DNA from: Agrobacterium tumefaciens
Lineage (GTDB): Bacteria; Pseudomonadota; Alphaproteobacteria; Rhizobiales; Rhizobiaceae
Assembly: GCA_025559845.1 (NCBI GenBank)
Contig: CP048470.1
Location: 1,535,001-1,599,000 of the forward strand
Direction of reading: 5' to 3'
Length of the DNA: 64,000 nucleotides
Part shown: piece after piece, positions 27,490-34,894 of the stretch
Layout: every line of letters starts with the position of its first letter
How positions within the stretch are numbered: position 1 is the stretch's first letter
Notes under the pieces: generated by a model
Told to the model about the DNA's origin: nothing
Seen by the model: the letters and a program-made list of their open reading frames with translations, nothing else
The model's database searches: none
Translations under genes and position numbers: made by a program

Positions 27490-27542
27490 GTTATAGTGGG
27501 AAACATCCCACTTAGCAATAGGAAAAGTGGGATACGTCCTAT
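27490..27542 (-). promoter_or_regulatory. Left early promoter with two repressor operators
   Basis: On the - strand, TTGCTA (27513-27518) and TATAAC (27490-27495) are 17 bases apart, a strong sigma-70 promoter. Operator GTGGGA-AACA-TCCCAC (27496-27511) fills the spacer. A second, GTGGGA-TACG-TCCTAT (27527-27542), lies just upstream of the -35. The same motif recurs at the right promoter. A repressor bound here would block the leftward operon. Confidence 0.78.
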
Positions 27543-27695
27543 CGGCGCATTTGCTTCCCATCCAATGAGAAAAATTCCCTTTTGAATTGAGTGGCTTGGG
27601 AAGTTGCGCGAAAAACGAATCAGTTTGGACTCGACTCTTTCAGCAAGTCATGTCTTTTTTGATGAGAACGAAATGAGAACAAACAGGAGAGGAAG

Positions 27696-27962
27696 ATGGC
27701 AACGTCGCCGGTCAATCATCCAGACGCCATGCGATTGGTTATCGAGCTAGACTCGCTTTACGTGGCTTGTGATGATTGCGGGCACTCGCGCCTGCTTGGT
27801 TACAGAAACCTTCGGGAGGCGGCAGCCTTAGGCGTGCACAACTACATGCAGTTGTGTCGTAAAATACGTTGTTCTGAATGCCCAAAGGTCCCGCCAACGC
27901 ACAGAAACCTCACTATAAGGCCGAAGTGGATCGAGGGTCTCGCCAGTCAAACAGTGGCGTGA
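27696..27962 (+). CDS. Small Cys-rich hypothetical protein
   Basis: The 88-residue protein has two CxxC pairs, CDDCGHSR and CSECP, with a further Cys in between, which suggests a zinc ribbon. It also contains the helix LREAAALGVHNYMQLCRKI. AGGAGAGGAAG precedes the ATG. It is transcribed toward the repressor gene, and the two 3' ends overlap by 16 bases, so its transcription could reduce repressor expression. Function unknown. Confidence 0.65.
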   Translation: MATSPVNHPDAMRLVIELDSLYVACDDCGHSRLLGYRNLREAAALGVHNYMQLCRKIRCSECPKVPPTHRNLTIRPKWIEGLASQTVA

Positions 27963-28648
27963 AAAACGATCTTATGTATGGAGAAAACCTTAGATGACGG
28001 GAAAGTCACCTCGTTCGGCTCGTCATCCTCAGGATTGTGCTGCCATAGTCGCGTCACCTTGCTCGACTGCGAACGAAACTCCTTGATGTAGCTCTCCCGC
28101 TGATTTTCCTCTTCAGTCGCGACCTGGACAATGACGTCATCGCCCGCGCGTACGGGCTCGTTCGGGTTAATCCAGACAGTTTCGCCGGCTTTGAATCGGG
28201 GCTCCATAGAAGTCCCGTAAACCCTTACAGCATACGCGCCTTCAACGCCCTCCAGCATCGGGGGAACGAATAGCCGTCCGACTTCAGAACCATTTAGAAT
28301 AAAGCGACCGTTTGGCCCACCAATCGATTGGCCGAGCAGGGGTATATATCCGTCACCGTCAAACTTCTGGAAGCGTGGGGGGAAGCTTGCGTTCGGTTTG
28401 GTAATGGTTTGGACCACCGGCTCTTCATCATCGGCCAGCCGCACAACCTCTCCTCTGATCAGTGCATCGGCGTCCAGTCGCAAAGCCTTAGCCAGATCAG
28501 GCATTTTCTTAAGCGTGACTGTGGATTTTTTACCGTCGACGAGATCGCGAAGGAAGGTCCGCTCGATCCCCGCTTTCACGGCGGCTTCTACCGGCCCAAG
28601 ATCCAGTTCTTTCAGTCGCTCGATCGCAATTTTTTGAAGTGTGCTCAT
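27947..28648 (-). CDS. CI-like phage repressor with S24 peptidase domain
   Basis: The 233-residue protein has an N-terminal HTH domain (LGPVEAAVKAGIERTFLRDLVDGKK, PDLAKALRLDADALIRG) and a C-terminal LexA/CI-type S24 domain with the Ser in YGTSMEPRF and the Lys in the SYIKEF region. It should keep lysogeny by binding the GTGGGA-N4-TCCCAC operators. I see no clear Ala-Gly or Cys-Gly cleavage site in the linker, so SOS self-cleavage is uncertain. ATG 28648 has no Shine-Dalgarno sequence; a -10 box TATTAT lies six bases before it, so the mRNA may be leaderless. Confidence 0.9.
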   Translation of the reverse strand: MSTLQKIAIERLKELDLGPVEAAVKAGIERTFLRDLVDGKKSTVTLKKMPDLAKALRLDADALIRGEVVRLADDEEPVVQTITKPNASFPPRFQKFDGDGYIPLLGQSIGGPNGRFILNGSEVGRLFVPPMLEGVEGAYAVRVYGTSMEPRFKAGETVWINPNEPVRAGDDVIVQVATEEENQRESYIKEFRSQSSKVTRLWQHNPEDDEPNEVTFPSSKVFSIHKIVFHATV

Positions 28649-28654
28649 GCTGCG

Positions 28655-28728
28655 ATAATAGGAAATTTCCCCCTCCAAATGCGAATGGGATGTTTCCTAT
28701 TGCAAAGTGGGAAGCATCCCACTATAAG
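28655..28728. promoter_or_regulatory. Divergent repressor/Cro promoters with two operators
   Basis: Rightward: TTGCAA (28700-28705), 17-base spacer, TATAAG (28723-28728), six bases before the ATG at 28735. Operator GTGGGA-AGCA-TCCCAC (28707-28722) fills this spacer. A second operator ATGGGA-TGTT-TCCTAT (28685-28700) lies between the two promoters, 22 bases centre to centre. Leftward: TATTAT (plus-strand 28655-28660), six bases before the repressor ATG, with a poor -35, as expected of a promoter that its own repressor activates. Confidence 0.78.
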
Positions 28729-28734
28729 GGGTGC

Positions 28735-28980
28735 ATGGAAACTCAACTTGCAAATCATCTGTTGGCTCTTTCGGAAGCGTTTTGCTCTGCCCGCGAACTG
28801 GGTGAGACGACTGTTGGGAGGCATTGCGCCGCTGATAGCCGTTTCTTTGCCCGCATTCGCTCGGGTAAGACGTTCACGGCGAAGAAGTATGACGAGGTCG
28901 TGGCTTGGTTCAGTTCGAACTGGCCCGATGGATCAGACTGGCCACGAGGTGTTCCGCGTCCACAGGAGGCGGCACGATGA
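28735..28980 (+). CDS. Cro-like early regulator
   Basis: The 81-residue protein is divergent from the repressor. It contains a DNA-binding-type helical region (LLALSEAFCSARELGETTVGRHCAADSRFFARIRSG) followed by FTAKKYDEVVAWFSSNWP, a layout I recall in many alphaproteobacterial prophages at the cro position. The ATG begins about where transcription should start, so the message is probably leaderless; no Shine-Dalgarno sequence is present. It should act in the lytic choice. Confidence 0.68.
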   Translation: METQLANHLLALSEAFCSARELGETTVGRHCAADSRFFARIRSGKTFTAKKYDEVVAWFSSNWPDGSDWPRGVPRPQEAAR

Positions 28981-29000
28981 AGCTGTTTCCAACCCTTTAT

Positions 29001-29076
29001 GTCGGAGTAGGGAAGAGGTCATCCCGCGTGGCTCATAACCACGAGATCGCGAGTTCGAATCTCGCCTCCGCAACCA
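29001..29076 (+). tRNA. Phage-encoded tRNA with CAT anticodon, initiator-like
   Basis: All 76 positions fit a cloverleaf: T8 A9, D stem GGGA / TCCC with eight-base loop, anticodon stem CGTGG / CCACG around CTCATAA (CAT), variable loop AGATC, T arm GCGAG-TTCGAAT-CTCGC, A73 and encoded CCA. The acceptor pairs at 3-7 only; G1/A72 and T2/C71 do not pair. The unpaired 1-72, R11:Y24 and the CAACCA end are initiator features. The anticodon stem has two, not three, of the G:C pairs that mark initiators (T29-A41 replaces the third). It could be functional or decayed. Confidence 0.75.
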
Positions 29077-29252
29077 GATACCTGCTCCCTTTCCTCCCGG
29101 GAGTACGCTGGCGCATGACGGTTGGGGGCTCCCGGCTGTCATGCGCCATTTTCCGTCTGCTGTGCGATCGTCGCGCTCAATCCTCGACGATCCCGCTTGC
29201 TGAGACAGCCATACTCCTTCCGGAGCGTTTGCTTGTGCGGTTTCCGTGCCGG

Positions 29253-29549
29253 CTACCGCCGAGTGCGGCGGCCGACAAGTTGGAAGCGGAATTCGTCCAC
29301 CGTCATTCGCCCGCCTTCGAGCATGTTGACGATGTACCTCTCCTCGTTGGGGGCAGCCTTCAAAAGCGCGGCCTCCTGTCGATCGAGTCGTGCATCCGTC
29401 TCGTTCAGAAAATTTTCGATATCGGGGTGCGTCTCCAGAAGTTGCCGGAGAATGATCTCCAGCGCGAAGATGCGCCCCGTGATCTGGCTGCCGTCGTCGG
29501 CGGGAATATCGGTCATGAGTTGCCCCAGGTTGGTAGCGGACTGTCGCAT
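29253..29549 (-). CDS. Hypothetical phage protein
   Basis: The 98-residue protein is helical with a likely coiled coil (FLNETDARLDRQEAALLKAA) and a basic end. GGAGGG lies eight bases before ATG 29549. It is on the - strand among rightward genes, between the tRNA and the regulatory repeats, so it is probably its own unit. Function unknown. Confidence 0.55.
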   Translation of the reverse strand: MRQSATNLGQLMTDIPADDGSQITGRIFALEIILRQLLETHPDIENFLNETDARLDRQEAALLKAAPNEERYIVNMLEGGRMTVDEFRFQLVGRRTRR

Positions 29550-29641
29550 GCTGTTCTGCCCTCCGGCGATGAAAAAAGAAAGTCTCCGTCATGTGATCCC
29601 CCGTGATCTGCTGACGCACTGAACCTCACATTTTCAATTCA

Positions 29642-29687
29642 TTCCCACCACGGGAAAACGCAGGGAAATTTCCCGGCGCGGGAAAGG
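29642..29687 (+). promoter_or_regulatory. Cluster of GGGAAA/TTTCCC inverted repeats before the HTH gene
   Basis: TTCCC-ACCAC-GGGAA (29642-29656), GGGAAATTTCCC (29663-29674) and TTTCCCG-GCG... CGGGAAA (2969-29685 region, arms 29669-29675 and 29679-29685) stand in a row. The last GGGAAAGG is also the Shine-Dalgarno sequence of the gene at 29695. The array looks like an operator that could control both transcription and translation of that gene. Confidence 0.5.
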
Positions 29688-29694
29688 CTTTGTC

Positions 29695-30195
29695 ATGTTC
29701 CAAGACGCATGGTTTCACCGCATCAAGTCCGCACAGCGTGACCTGATCAAACTCGTCGGCGGCATCGAGCGTGCGGCCGAGATATCTTCCATCTCCAAAA
29801 GCCACATCGGGCGCATGAATAATGCGGCTGATCCAGAGTTGATGCCGCTTTCCGCTGTTCATGCGCTCGAGGACGACTGTGGCGTTCCGGTCGTGACTTC
29901 CGCGATGGCGGAGCTTTCGGGTCGCCGGCTATCGGATCCCGATCTTGATCGTCAGGCCGACATTTGCGTCCAGCAGGCAAAGGCAGCGCTGATCGCCAAG
30001 GTTGGGGAACTCATGTCGAGCAGCGCTGCTGCTTCTTCAGATGGTTTTTTCAGTGTCGCTGAAAGCCGGCAGATGGACCGAATTTCGAACGAGATCGAGC
30101 AGGCGACGGCGAAGTTCCGCCAGGCCTTGGCAGTCGTTGCCGCGCGCGGCGGTGAGATAGTCGGCCTCCGCGTCGTCAAGGGAGGAGAGCAATGA
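29695..30195 (+). CDS. Phage HTH-type regulatory protein
   Basis: The 166-residue protein has an HTH-like N-terminal part (DLIKLVGGIERAAEISSISKSHIGRMNNAAD, then LMPLSAVHALEDDCG), followed by a helical, partly coiled-coil C-terminal half. It resembles CII-type or XRE-like phage regulators. The repeat cluster directly upstream may be its binding site. The acetyltransferase gene starts on its last codon (ATGA), so the two are translated together. Confidence 0.65.
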   Translation: MFQDAWFHRIKSAQRDLIKLVGGIERAAEISSISKSHIGRMNNAADPELMPLSAVHALEDDCGVPVVTSAMAELSGRRLSDPDLDRQADICVQQAKAALIAKVGELMSSSAAASSDGFFSVAESRQMDRISNEIEQATAKFRQALAVVAARGGEIVGLRVVKGGEQ

Positions 30196-30644
30196 ACTTT
30201 CTCCTGAAGCCCTGCGAAGACGATACGCTGGCATATGCGCAGAAATGCATGGAGCGCGGGCAGGCGGAAGGCGCCATCCCCGCGAACCGTGGACCTTTGA
30301 CGGGCCATGAAACCGCACTGGTCGCGCGTCGCGCGACGCAAGACGGGTTCCTGCGCCTCGGCGTCTCTGTCTTTTACGAGCCTGAGCCGGGCCTGCTGTG
30401 GCTTGATATGCTTTTTGTTGAGCCCGAGTTCCGGCGCCAGAATGTCGGCTGGCAGTTGTTGTTGGAGACCCGCGCACATGCCGTGAGCCAGCAATTTCGC
30501 GAAATGAGTTTCGGCACGCTGCTGACGAATATGCCGATGCGCTCGCTCGTCCGTCGTGAGCCGGGATTTTTCATGTCATCCGAAGTGCACGACGGGCAAG
30601 CGCTCGTGTTCTCGGAACGCCTGGCGCGGAGGGCGACGCGATGA
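30192..30644 (+). CDS. GNAT-family acetyltransferase-like phage protein
   Basis: The 150-residue protein has the GNAT core: a strand LLWLDMLFVEPEFRRQNVGWQLLLETRAHAV, with R-R-Q-N-V-G-W as the acetyl-CoA motif A, in which W replaces the usual second Gly or Ala. It probably acetylates a small molecule or a protein; the substrate is unknown. GGAGGAGAG precedes the start. Coupled to both neighbours by ATGA overlaps. Confidence 0.7.
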   Translation: MNFLLKPCEDDTLAYAQKCMERGQAEGAIPANRGPLTGHETALVARRATQDGFLRLGVSVFYEPEPGLLWLDMLFVEPEFRRQNVGWQLLLETRAHAVSQQFREMSFGTLLTNMPMRSLVRREPGFFMSSEVHDGQALVFSERLARRATR

Positions 30645-30826
30645 CGCCCCCCCTCTGTAAATCGAAAGCCGATCGTGATCGTCTTCGCCAGCGTGTCGGT
30701 GAAAGCCGAAAGGCCCAGCTGAAAGAAATACGTCGACAGGTGAAGCGCTGGAGCGATGGTGCGTCGGCGGAAGATTGCTTGGCTGCCATCAAGGCTGCCA
30801 TCGCTCATATAGGGGAGCGAGATTGA
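30641..30826 (+). CDS. Small hypothetical phage protein
   Basis: The 61-residue, strongly basic helical protein (KADRDRLRQRVGESRKAQ, EIRRQVKRWSDG) is not recognised. It overlaps the acetyltransferase stop (ATGA) and its own stop overlaps the next start (TGATG), which supports its reality. Confidence 0.6.
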   Translation: MTPPLCKSKADRDRLRQRVGESRKAQLKEIRRQVKRWSDGASAEDCLAAIKAAIAHIGERD

Positions 30827-33435
30827 TGCTCCGCGATTATAATCAATTCCTCGCATCGAAAGTCGCAATCGCCCAGGAAGGTGGTTTCGAAGTCTCGGCT
30901 GACGACATCAACCCGATTCTGCAGCCTCACCAGAAGCTGATCATCATCTGGGCATGCCGGGGAGGACGACGGGCAGTCTTCGCAGCATTCGGCCTCGGCA
31001 AGAGTGTTATCCAGATTGAAATCCTGCGCATCGTCATCGCTCGGTTTGGCGGGCGAGGGCTGCTGGTGTTGCCGCTCGGCGTGCGCCAAGAGTTCCGGCA
31101 GGACTGTGAATTGCTGGTCACCGGCATCCATCCCCGTATCACCGATGCGCAGCGTGCCGCGCTTCGGGCTTGGCAGGAAGGTCATCCGGAGCGCGTGCCA
31201 TCGCTGACCTTTATCCGGTCGATCCTTGAGGCTGGTGAGGCGGGCCTCTACATGACAAATTACGAGACGGTGCGAGAGGGCAAGATTGATCCCCGATTGT
31301 TCACTGTCGCGTCTCTCGATGAGGCTGCCTGCCTTCGCGGGTTCGGAGGGACCAAGACGTTCCGCGAGTTCATGCGACTGTTTGATGGCATCCGGTTCAA
31401 GTTTCTTGCCACGGCGACGCCTTCCCCAAACCAGTACGTTGAACTGTTGGCCTATTCCGCTTTCCTCGAAGTGATGGATGTCGGGCAGGCGAAAACGCGG
31501 TTTTTCAAACGCAATTCGGAAAAGGCTGACACGCTCACCATCCATCCGCACAAGGAGCATGAGTTCTGGCTGTGGGTCGCAAGTTGGGGGCTGTTTGTCC
31601 AGAAGCCCTCCGATCTCGGATGCTCCGACGAAGGTTACGAACTACCGGAAATTGAGGTGCGCTGGCATGAGTTGCCTGCTGACCATGCATCGGCCGGTAC
31701 CGAAAAGAGCGGGCAGGGCCGCCTTCTGCGCAATGCTGCAGCGTCTCTTTCCGACACGGCGAGGGAGAAGCGGGATAGCCTGGGTATTCGCATTGCCAGG
31801 ATGATGGAACTGCGCGCCGAAGATCCCGACGCGCACCGCATCATTTGGCACGATCTTGAGGCTGAGCGGCTGGCGATCGAGGTTGCCATTCCCGATGTGG
31901 TCAGCGTCTATGGCGCACAGGACCTCGACGATCGTGAACAGTCGATCGTCGGTTTCTCGCATGGCCGCATTCGCGAAATCGCAGCCAAGCCCGTCATGCT
32001 CGGCTCGGGCTGCAATTTTCAGCGTCATTGCTGGTGGGCAATCTTCCTCGGCATTGGTCACAAGTTCAATGACTTCATCCAGGCGGTTCACCGTATCCAG
32101 CGCTTTCTCCAGACGCACAAAGTTCGGATCGACCTCATCTACACCGAGGCGGAACGGCCGGTGCGCGACAACCTCGAAGCCAAATGGCGTCGCCACGTGG
32201 AGCAGATGGCAATCATGACAGATATCATTCGCAAGTATGGCCTATCGTCTGCGGCGATGGCTGAAACCCTCACGCGCGCCATGGGTGTTGAGCGGATCGA
32301 AGTTTCCGGCCCGGGCTATCGGCTGGTCAACAATGATTGCGTGGTGGAGTGCCAGAAGATGGGCTCCAACAGCGTTGACCTGATCGTCACATCGATCCCG
32401 TTCTCCACCCAGTACGAGTATTCACCGAACTATGCCGACTTCGGCCATACAGAAGACAATGAGCATTTCTGGCAGCAGATGGATTTCCTTATCCCGGAAT
32501 TGCTGCGGGTTCTGGCACCTGGACGCGTCGCGGCAATACACGTCAAGGATCGCATCGTTCCCGGTGGTATGACGGGTCTGGGTTTTCAAACCGTTTACCC
32601 GTTCTCTGACGATTGCATCGCCCGGTTCAAGCGGCACGGGTTCGCGTTCCTGTCTCGGAAGACGATAACCACGGACGTGGTCCGCGAGAACAATCAGACA
32701 TATCGCCTGGGATGGTCGGAACAATGCAAGGACGGGACCCGAATGGGTAATGGTCTTCCGGAATACCTCCTGATCTTCCGGAAGCCGCCGTCGGACAATT
32801 CGAACGGATATGCCGACAACCCGGTAAAAAAACAGAAGCGGGAATGGAAACAGGGTCACTGGGACAATCCCGACGGATACAGCCGCGCGCGTTGGCAACT
32901 TGACGCCCACGGCTACATGCCGAGCTCCGGCAATCGTCTGCTCTCGATAGAAGAATTGGCCGGCTTGGAGCATCACCAGATATTCAAGCTGTGGAAGCGT
33001 TACTCTCTCGAGACAGTCTATGATTTTGAGCACCATGTGAAAATCGCCGAGCATCTGGAAGAGCGGGGCATGCTGCCCTCAACCTTCATGCTGCTGCCAC
33101 CACATTCCACGTCTGACGACACCTGGACCGATATCACCCGTATGCTTTCGATGAACACGCTGCAGGCAGCGGCGGGCAAGGAAATGCACCTTTGCCCGCT
33201 TCAGTTCGACATCGTCGATCGGGCCCTTGCTCAATATTCAGAACCGGGTGAGACGGTGTTCGATCCGTTCGGCGGTTTGATGACCGTGCCTTACCGAGCG
33301 ATCAAGCTGGAGCGGAAGGCCGTCGCGACTGAGCTTAACGCTGGCTACTTTCTCGATGGCTGCAAGTACGTGGAAGCGATGGCCCGTGAGAAAGACATGC
33401 CCAGCCTCTTCGACACCTTGGAGGCTGCGGAGTGA
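30826..33435 (+). CDS. Helicase - DNA methyltransferase fusion protein
   Basis: The 869-residue protein joins two modules. The first (about 1-460) is SF2 helicase-like: a P-loop AAFGLGKS near residue 57, a DEAA box (SLDEAACL) near 165, ATATPSPNQY near 196, and a C-terminal RecA-like part ending IQAVHRIQRFLQ. The second (about 480-860) is a beta-class N4/N6 methyltransferase: motif IV is VTSIPFS near 521 in place of DPPY/SPPY, and the SAM motif is FDPFGG near 811. The fusion is known to me from other phages. It may modify phage DNA while moving on it, or resist restriction. GGGGAG and TGATG set the start at 30826. Confidence 0.85.
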   Translation: MLRDYNQFLASKVAIAQEGGFEVSADDINPILQPHQKLIIIWACRGGRRAVFAAFGLGKSVIQIEILRIVIARFGGRGLLVLPLGVRQEFRQDCELLVTGIHPRITDAQRAALRAWQEGHPERVPSLTFIRSILEAGEAGLYMTNYETVREGKIDPRLFTVASLDEAACLRGFGGTKTFREFMRLFDGIRFKFLATATPSPNQYVELLAYSAFLEVMDVGQAKTRFFKRNSEKADTLTIHPHKEHEFWLWVASWGLFVQKPSDLGCSDEGYELPEIEVRWHELPADHASAGTEKSGQGRLLRNAAASLSDTAREKRDSLGIRIARMMELRAEDPDAHRIIWHDLEAERLAIEVAIPDVVSVYGAQDLDDREQSIVGFSHGRIREIAAKPVMLGSGCNFQRHCWWAIFLGIGHKFNDFIQAVHRIQRFLQTHKVRIDLIYTEAERPVRDNLEAKWRRHVEQMAIMTDIIRKYGLSSAAMAETLTRAMGVERIEVSGPGYRLVNNDCVVECQKMGSNSVDLIVTSIPFSTQYEYSPNYADFGHTEDNEHFWQQMDFLIPELLRVLAPGRVAAIHVKDRIVPGGMTGLGFQTVYPFSDDCIARFKRHGFAFLSRKTITTDVVRENNQTYRLGWSEQCKDGTRMGNGLPEYLLIFRKPPSDNSNGYADNPVKKQKREWKQGHWDNPDGYSRARWQLDAHGYMPSSGNRLLSIEELAGLEHHQIFKLWKRYSLETVYDFEHHVKIAEHLEERGMLPSTFMLLPPHSTSDDTWTDITRMLSMNTLQAAAGKEMHLCPLQFDIVDRALAQYSEPGETVFDPFGGLMTVPYRAIKLERKAVATELNAGYFLDGCKYVEAMAREKDMPSLFDTLEAAE

Positions 33436-33782
33436 GCGACCCGGTCTCTCTCTACATCGTCACGGATCGGGCGGAGCAGGCGGCACAGCGGTTTTTTTAC
33501 TGCCGCGTTGCATCTCTTCCTGACTGGGTGCAGGTCGCCACTTCCATCATCGAGATCGAGGAAATTCCAGACGGGAAGAGCGTCCTCACGCATTTTGCAG
33601 CTGGCGGCCGGTCCACGGCTGAACAGGTGTGGTTCGAGCGCCGTCTCCGCGGCGGGCTCTTTTACGACCACGAAGCTCTCAGGGACAAGATCGAGGTCTG
33701 GCTCGACAAGAGGCTCGAATACGAGCGGAAGCTGCTTGCCCAACATTCACAAGACCATGAACGACAGGGGAATTACGCATGA
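33432..33782 (+). CDS. Hypothetical phage protein
   Basis: The 116-residue protein starts with GTG inside the stop region of the upstream gene. It is soluble, with a beta-rich first half and a helical end (ALRDKIEVWLDKRLEYERKLL). Not recognised. The next gene overlaps its stop (ATGA). Confidence 0.6.
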   Translation: MSDPVSLYIVTDRAEQAAQRFFYCRVASLPDWVQVATSIIEIEEIPDGKSVLTHFAAGGRSTAEQVWFERRLRGGLFYDHEALRDKIEVWLDKRLEYERKLLAQHSQDHERQGNYA

Positions 33783-34357
33783 CGATGGTGACGGTTTTCA
33801 GGGATTATGCTGTGCAGGGAAAACATCCGGCCGCACCAAGCGCGTTCGATGTGACCCCTGAAAAGTTCGATGGTTTGCCGCCTCATATGCGTTCGGATCT
33901 GTGCCGCATGCTGACCGATGCAGGATATTCTGCCCGCCGCATCCTCCAGCTCTGCGGCATCTCGGCTATGGCACTCGCGGAACATCTGGCGCAGCGCCAC
34001 CGGTATTGCATGCCGGAACGGATGCAGGCTGCGCGCCATAGCGGCGAACGCATCACGCCTCGCCAGGTCGACGAGATTGTGGAAGGTCTCGACCTTTATG
34101 CTTGCCGCGTGCTCGCGAAGATGCCCAAGGTTGGGCGGACGCACTGGCGGCGCGGGCAGATCGAGGATGAAACAGGCCTCCGGCATAACCACGGCGTGCA
34201 CGCCCTCAAAGACCTTCAGGCGAAGGGTCTCGTCCGTCCCATAGGCGTCGCGGAGCAAGGTTTCATCCAGCCTTATGAGTTGACGAAAATGGGCGCCGTG
34301 GTTGCCGAGGCGATTGATCCGCGCGATATCTCGACCGCTTCCAACGGGGATGGCTGA
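33779..34357 (+). CDS. Hypothetical phage protein with winged-helix-like regions
   Basis: The 192-residue protein has an HTH-like segment (LCRMLTDAGYSARRILQLCG) and, further on, a MarR-like winged-helix pattern (HWRRGQIEDETGLRHNHGVH, ALKDLQAKGLVRPIG). It may bind DNA. Not recognised by name. Overlaps both neighbours by one to four bases. Confidence 0.58.
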   Translation: MTMVTVFRDYAVQGKHPAAPSAFDVTPEKFDGLPPHMRSDLCRMLTDAGYSARRILQLCGISAMALAEHLAQRHRYCMPERMQAARHSGERITPRQVDEIVEGLDLYACRVLAKMPKVGRTHWRRGQIEDETGLRHNHGVHALKDLQAKGLVRPIGVAEQGFIQPYELTKMGAVVAEAIDPRDISTASNGDG

Positions 34358-34725
34358 TGTTGATCCGTCTTGCCACCCGGCGCCCCCGCATCGTGCTGGT
34401 GATAGCGCCCACCCTCTATGAGTGCCGCAAGACGCTTGACGCTTTCGGCATCCCTCTTTCGAACATCGATGAAATCCGCTCGGTCACCAAGGCGCATCAC
34501 CTGCGCGGCTGGTCGCGCGGCACACCATTCATCGCACTGTCGGAGCGCGACAGCTGGTTTGCGACCCAAAGCGGCCGAGAACTGAGCACGGTCGTGGACG
34601 CATTCCTCCTCAGCGGACGCCTGCGGATCGCAAGTGACGCTGAACTTTCAGATCTTCGCCAACCGGAGTTTTCCAATGCTTGCCAAAACGCCGTCCAACG
34701 ATCTTTTCACGTACCTCAATCATGA
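34357..34725 (+). CDS. Hypothetical phage protein
   Basis: The 122-residue protein has an alternating beta/alpha pattern (IVLVIAPTLYECRKTLDAFG, then NIDEIRSVTKAHHLRG, TPFIALSERD) that suggests a small Rossmann-like or RecA-like fold; such proteins occur in phages near replication genes. Function unknown. The start overlaps the upstream stop (TGATG). Confidence 0.6.
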   Translation: MLIRLATRRPRIVLVIAPTLYECRKTLDAFGIPLSNIDEIRSVTKAHHLRGWSRGTPFIALSERDSWFATQSGRELSTVVDAFLLSGRLRIASDAELSDLRQPEFSNACQNAVQRSFHVPQS

Positions 34726-34894
34726 TCTTCAACCGTTGGCGCTACATGCAGCCAACCATCCGAGCGATGTCGCGGATCTGACAAACATTGAGCGCTCTCC
34801 GATGGAGATAGTTTTTCAGTCTCCGCCATGCGTTCTTTTTGCTCGGACTGCATCTGAGCAGTTGGCCGAAAAAGGAGCGCTCAATGTACGCTGA
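34676..34894 (+). CDS. Small protein resembling a fragment of the downstream methyltransferase
   Basis: The 72-residue frame overlaps both neighbours. GGAG precedes ATG 34676. It contains LALHAANHPSD, close to LALHAANHPDT in the C5 methyltransferase that follows; 19 of 20 bases agree (34742-34761 against 35073-35092). It may be the remains of an internal duplication that has become a small gene, or not be translated. Confidence 0.4.
   Translation: MLAKTPSNDLFTYLNHDLQPLALHAANHPSDVADLTNIERSPMEIVFQSPPCVLFARTASEQLAEKGALNVR

Noticed and set aside
28905-29606. 233-codon + strand frame across 28.9-29.6 kb
   Set aside because: It runs through the phage tRNA and antisense to a supported small gene, and has no start signal.
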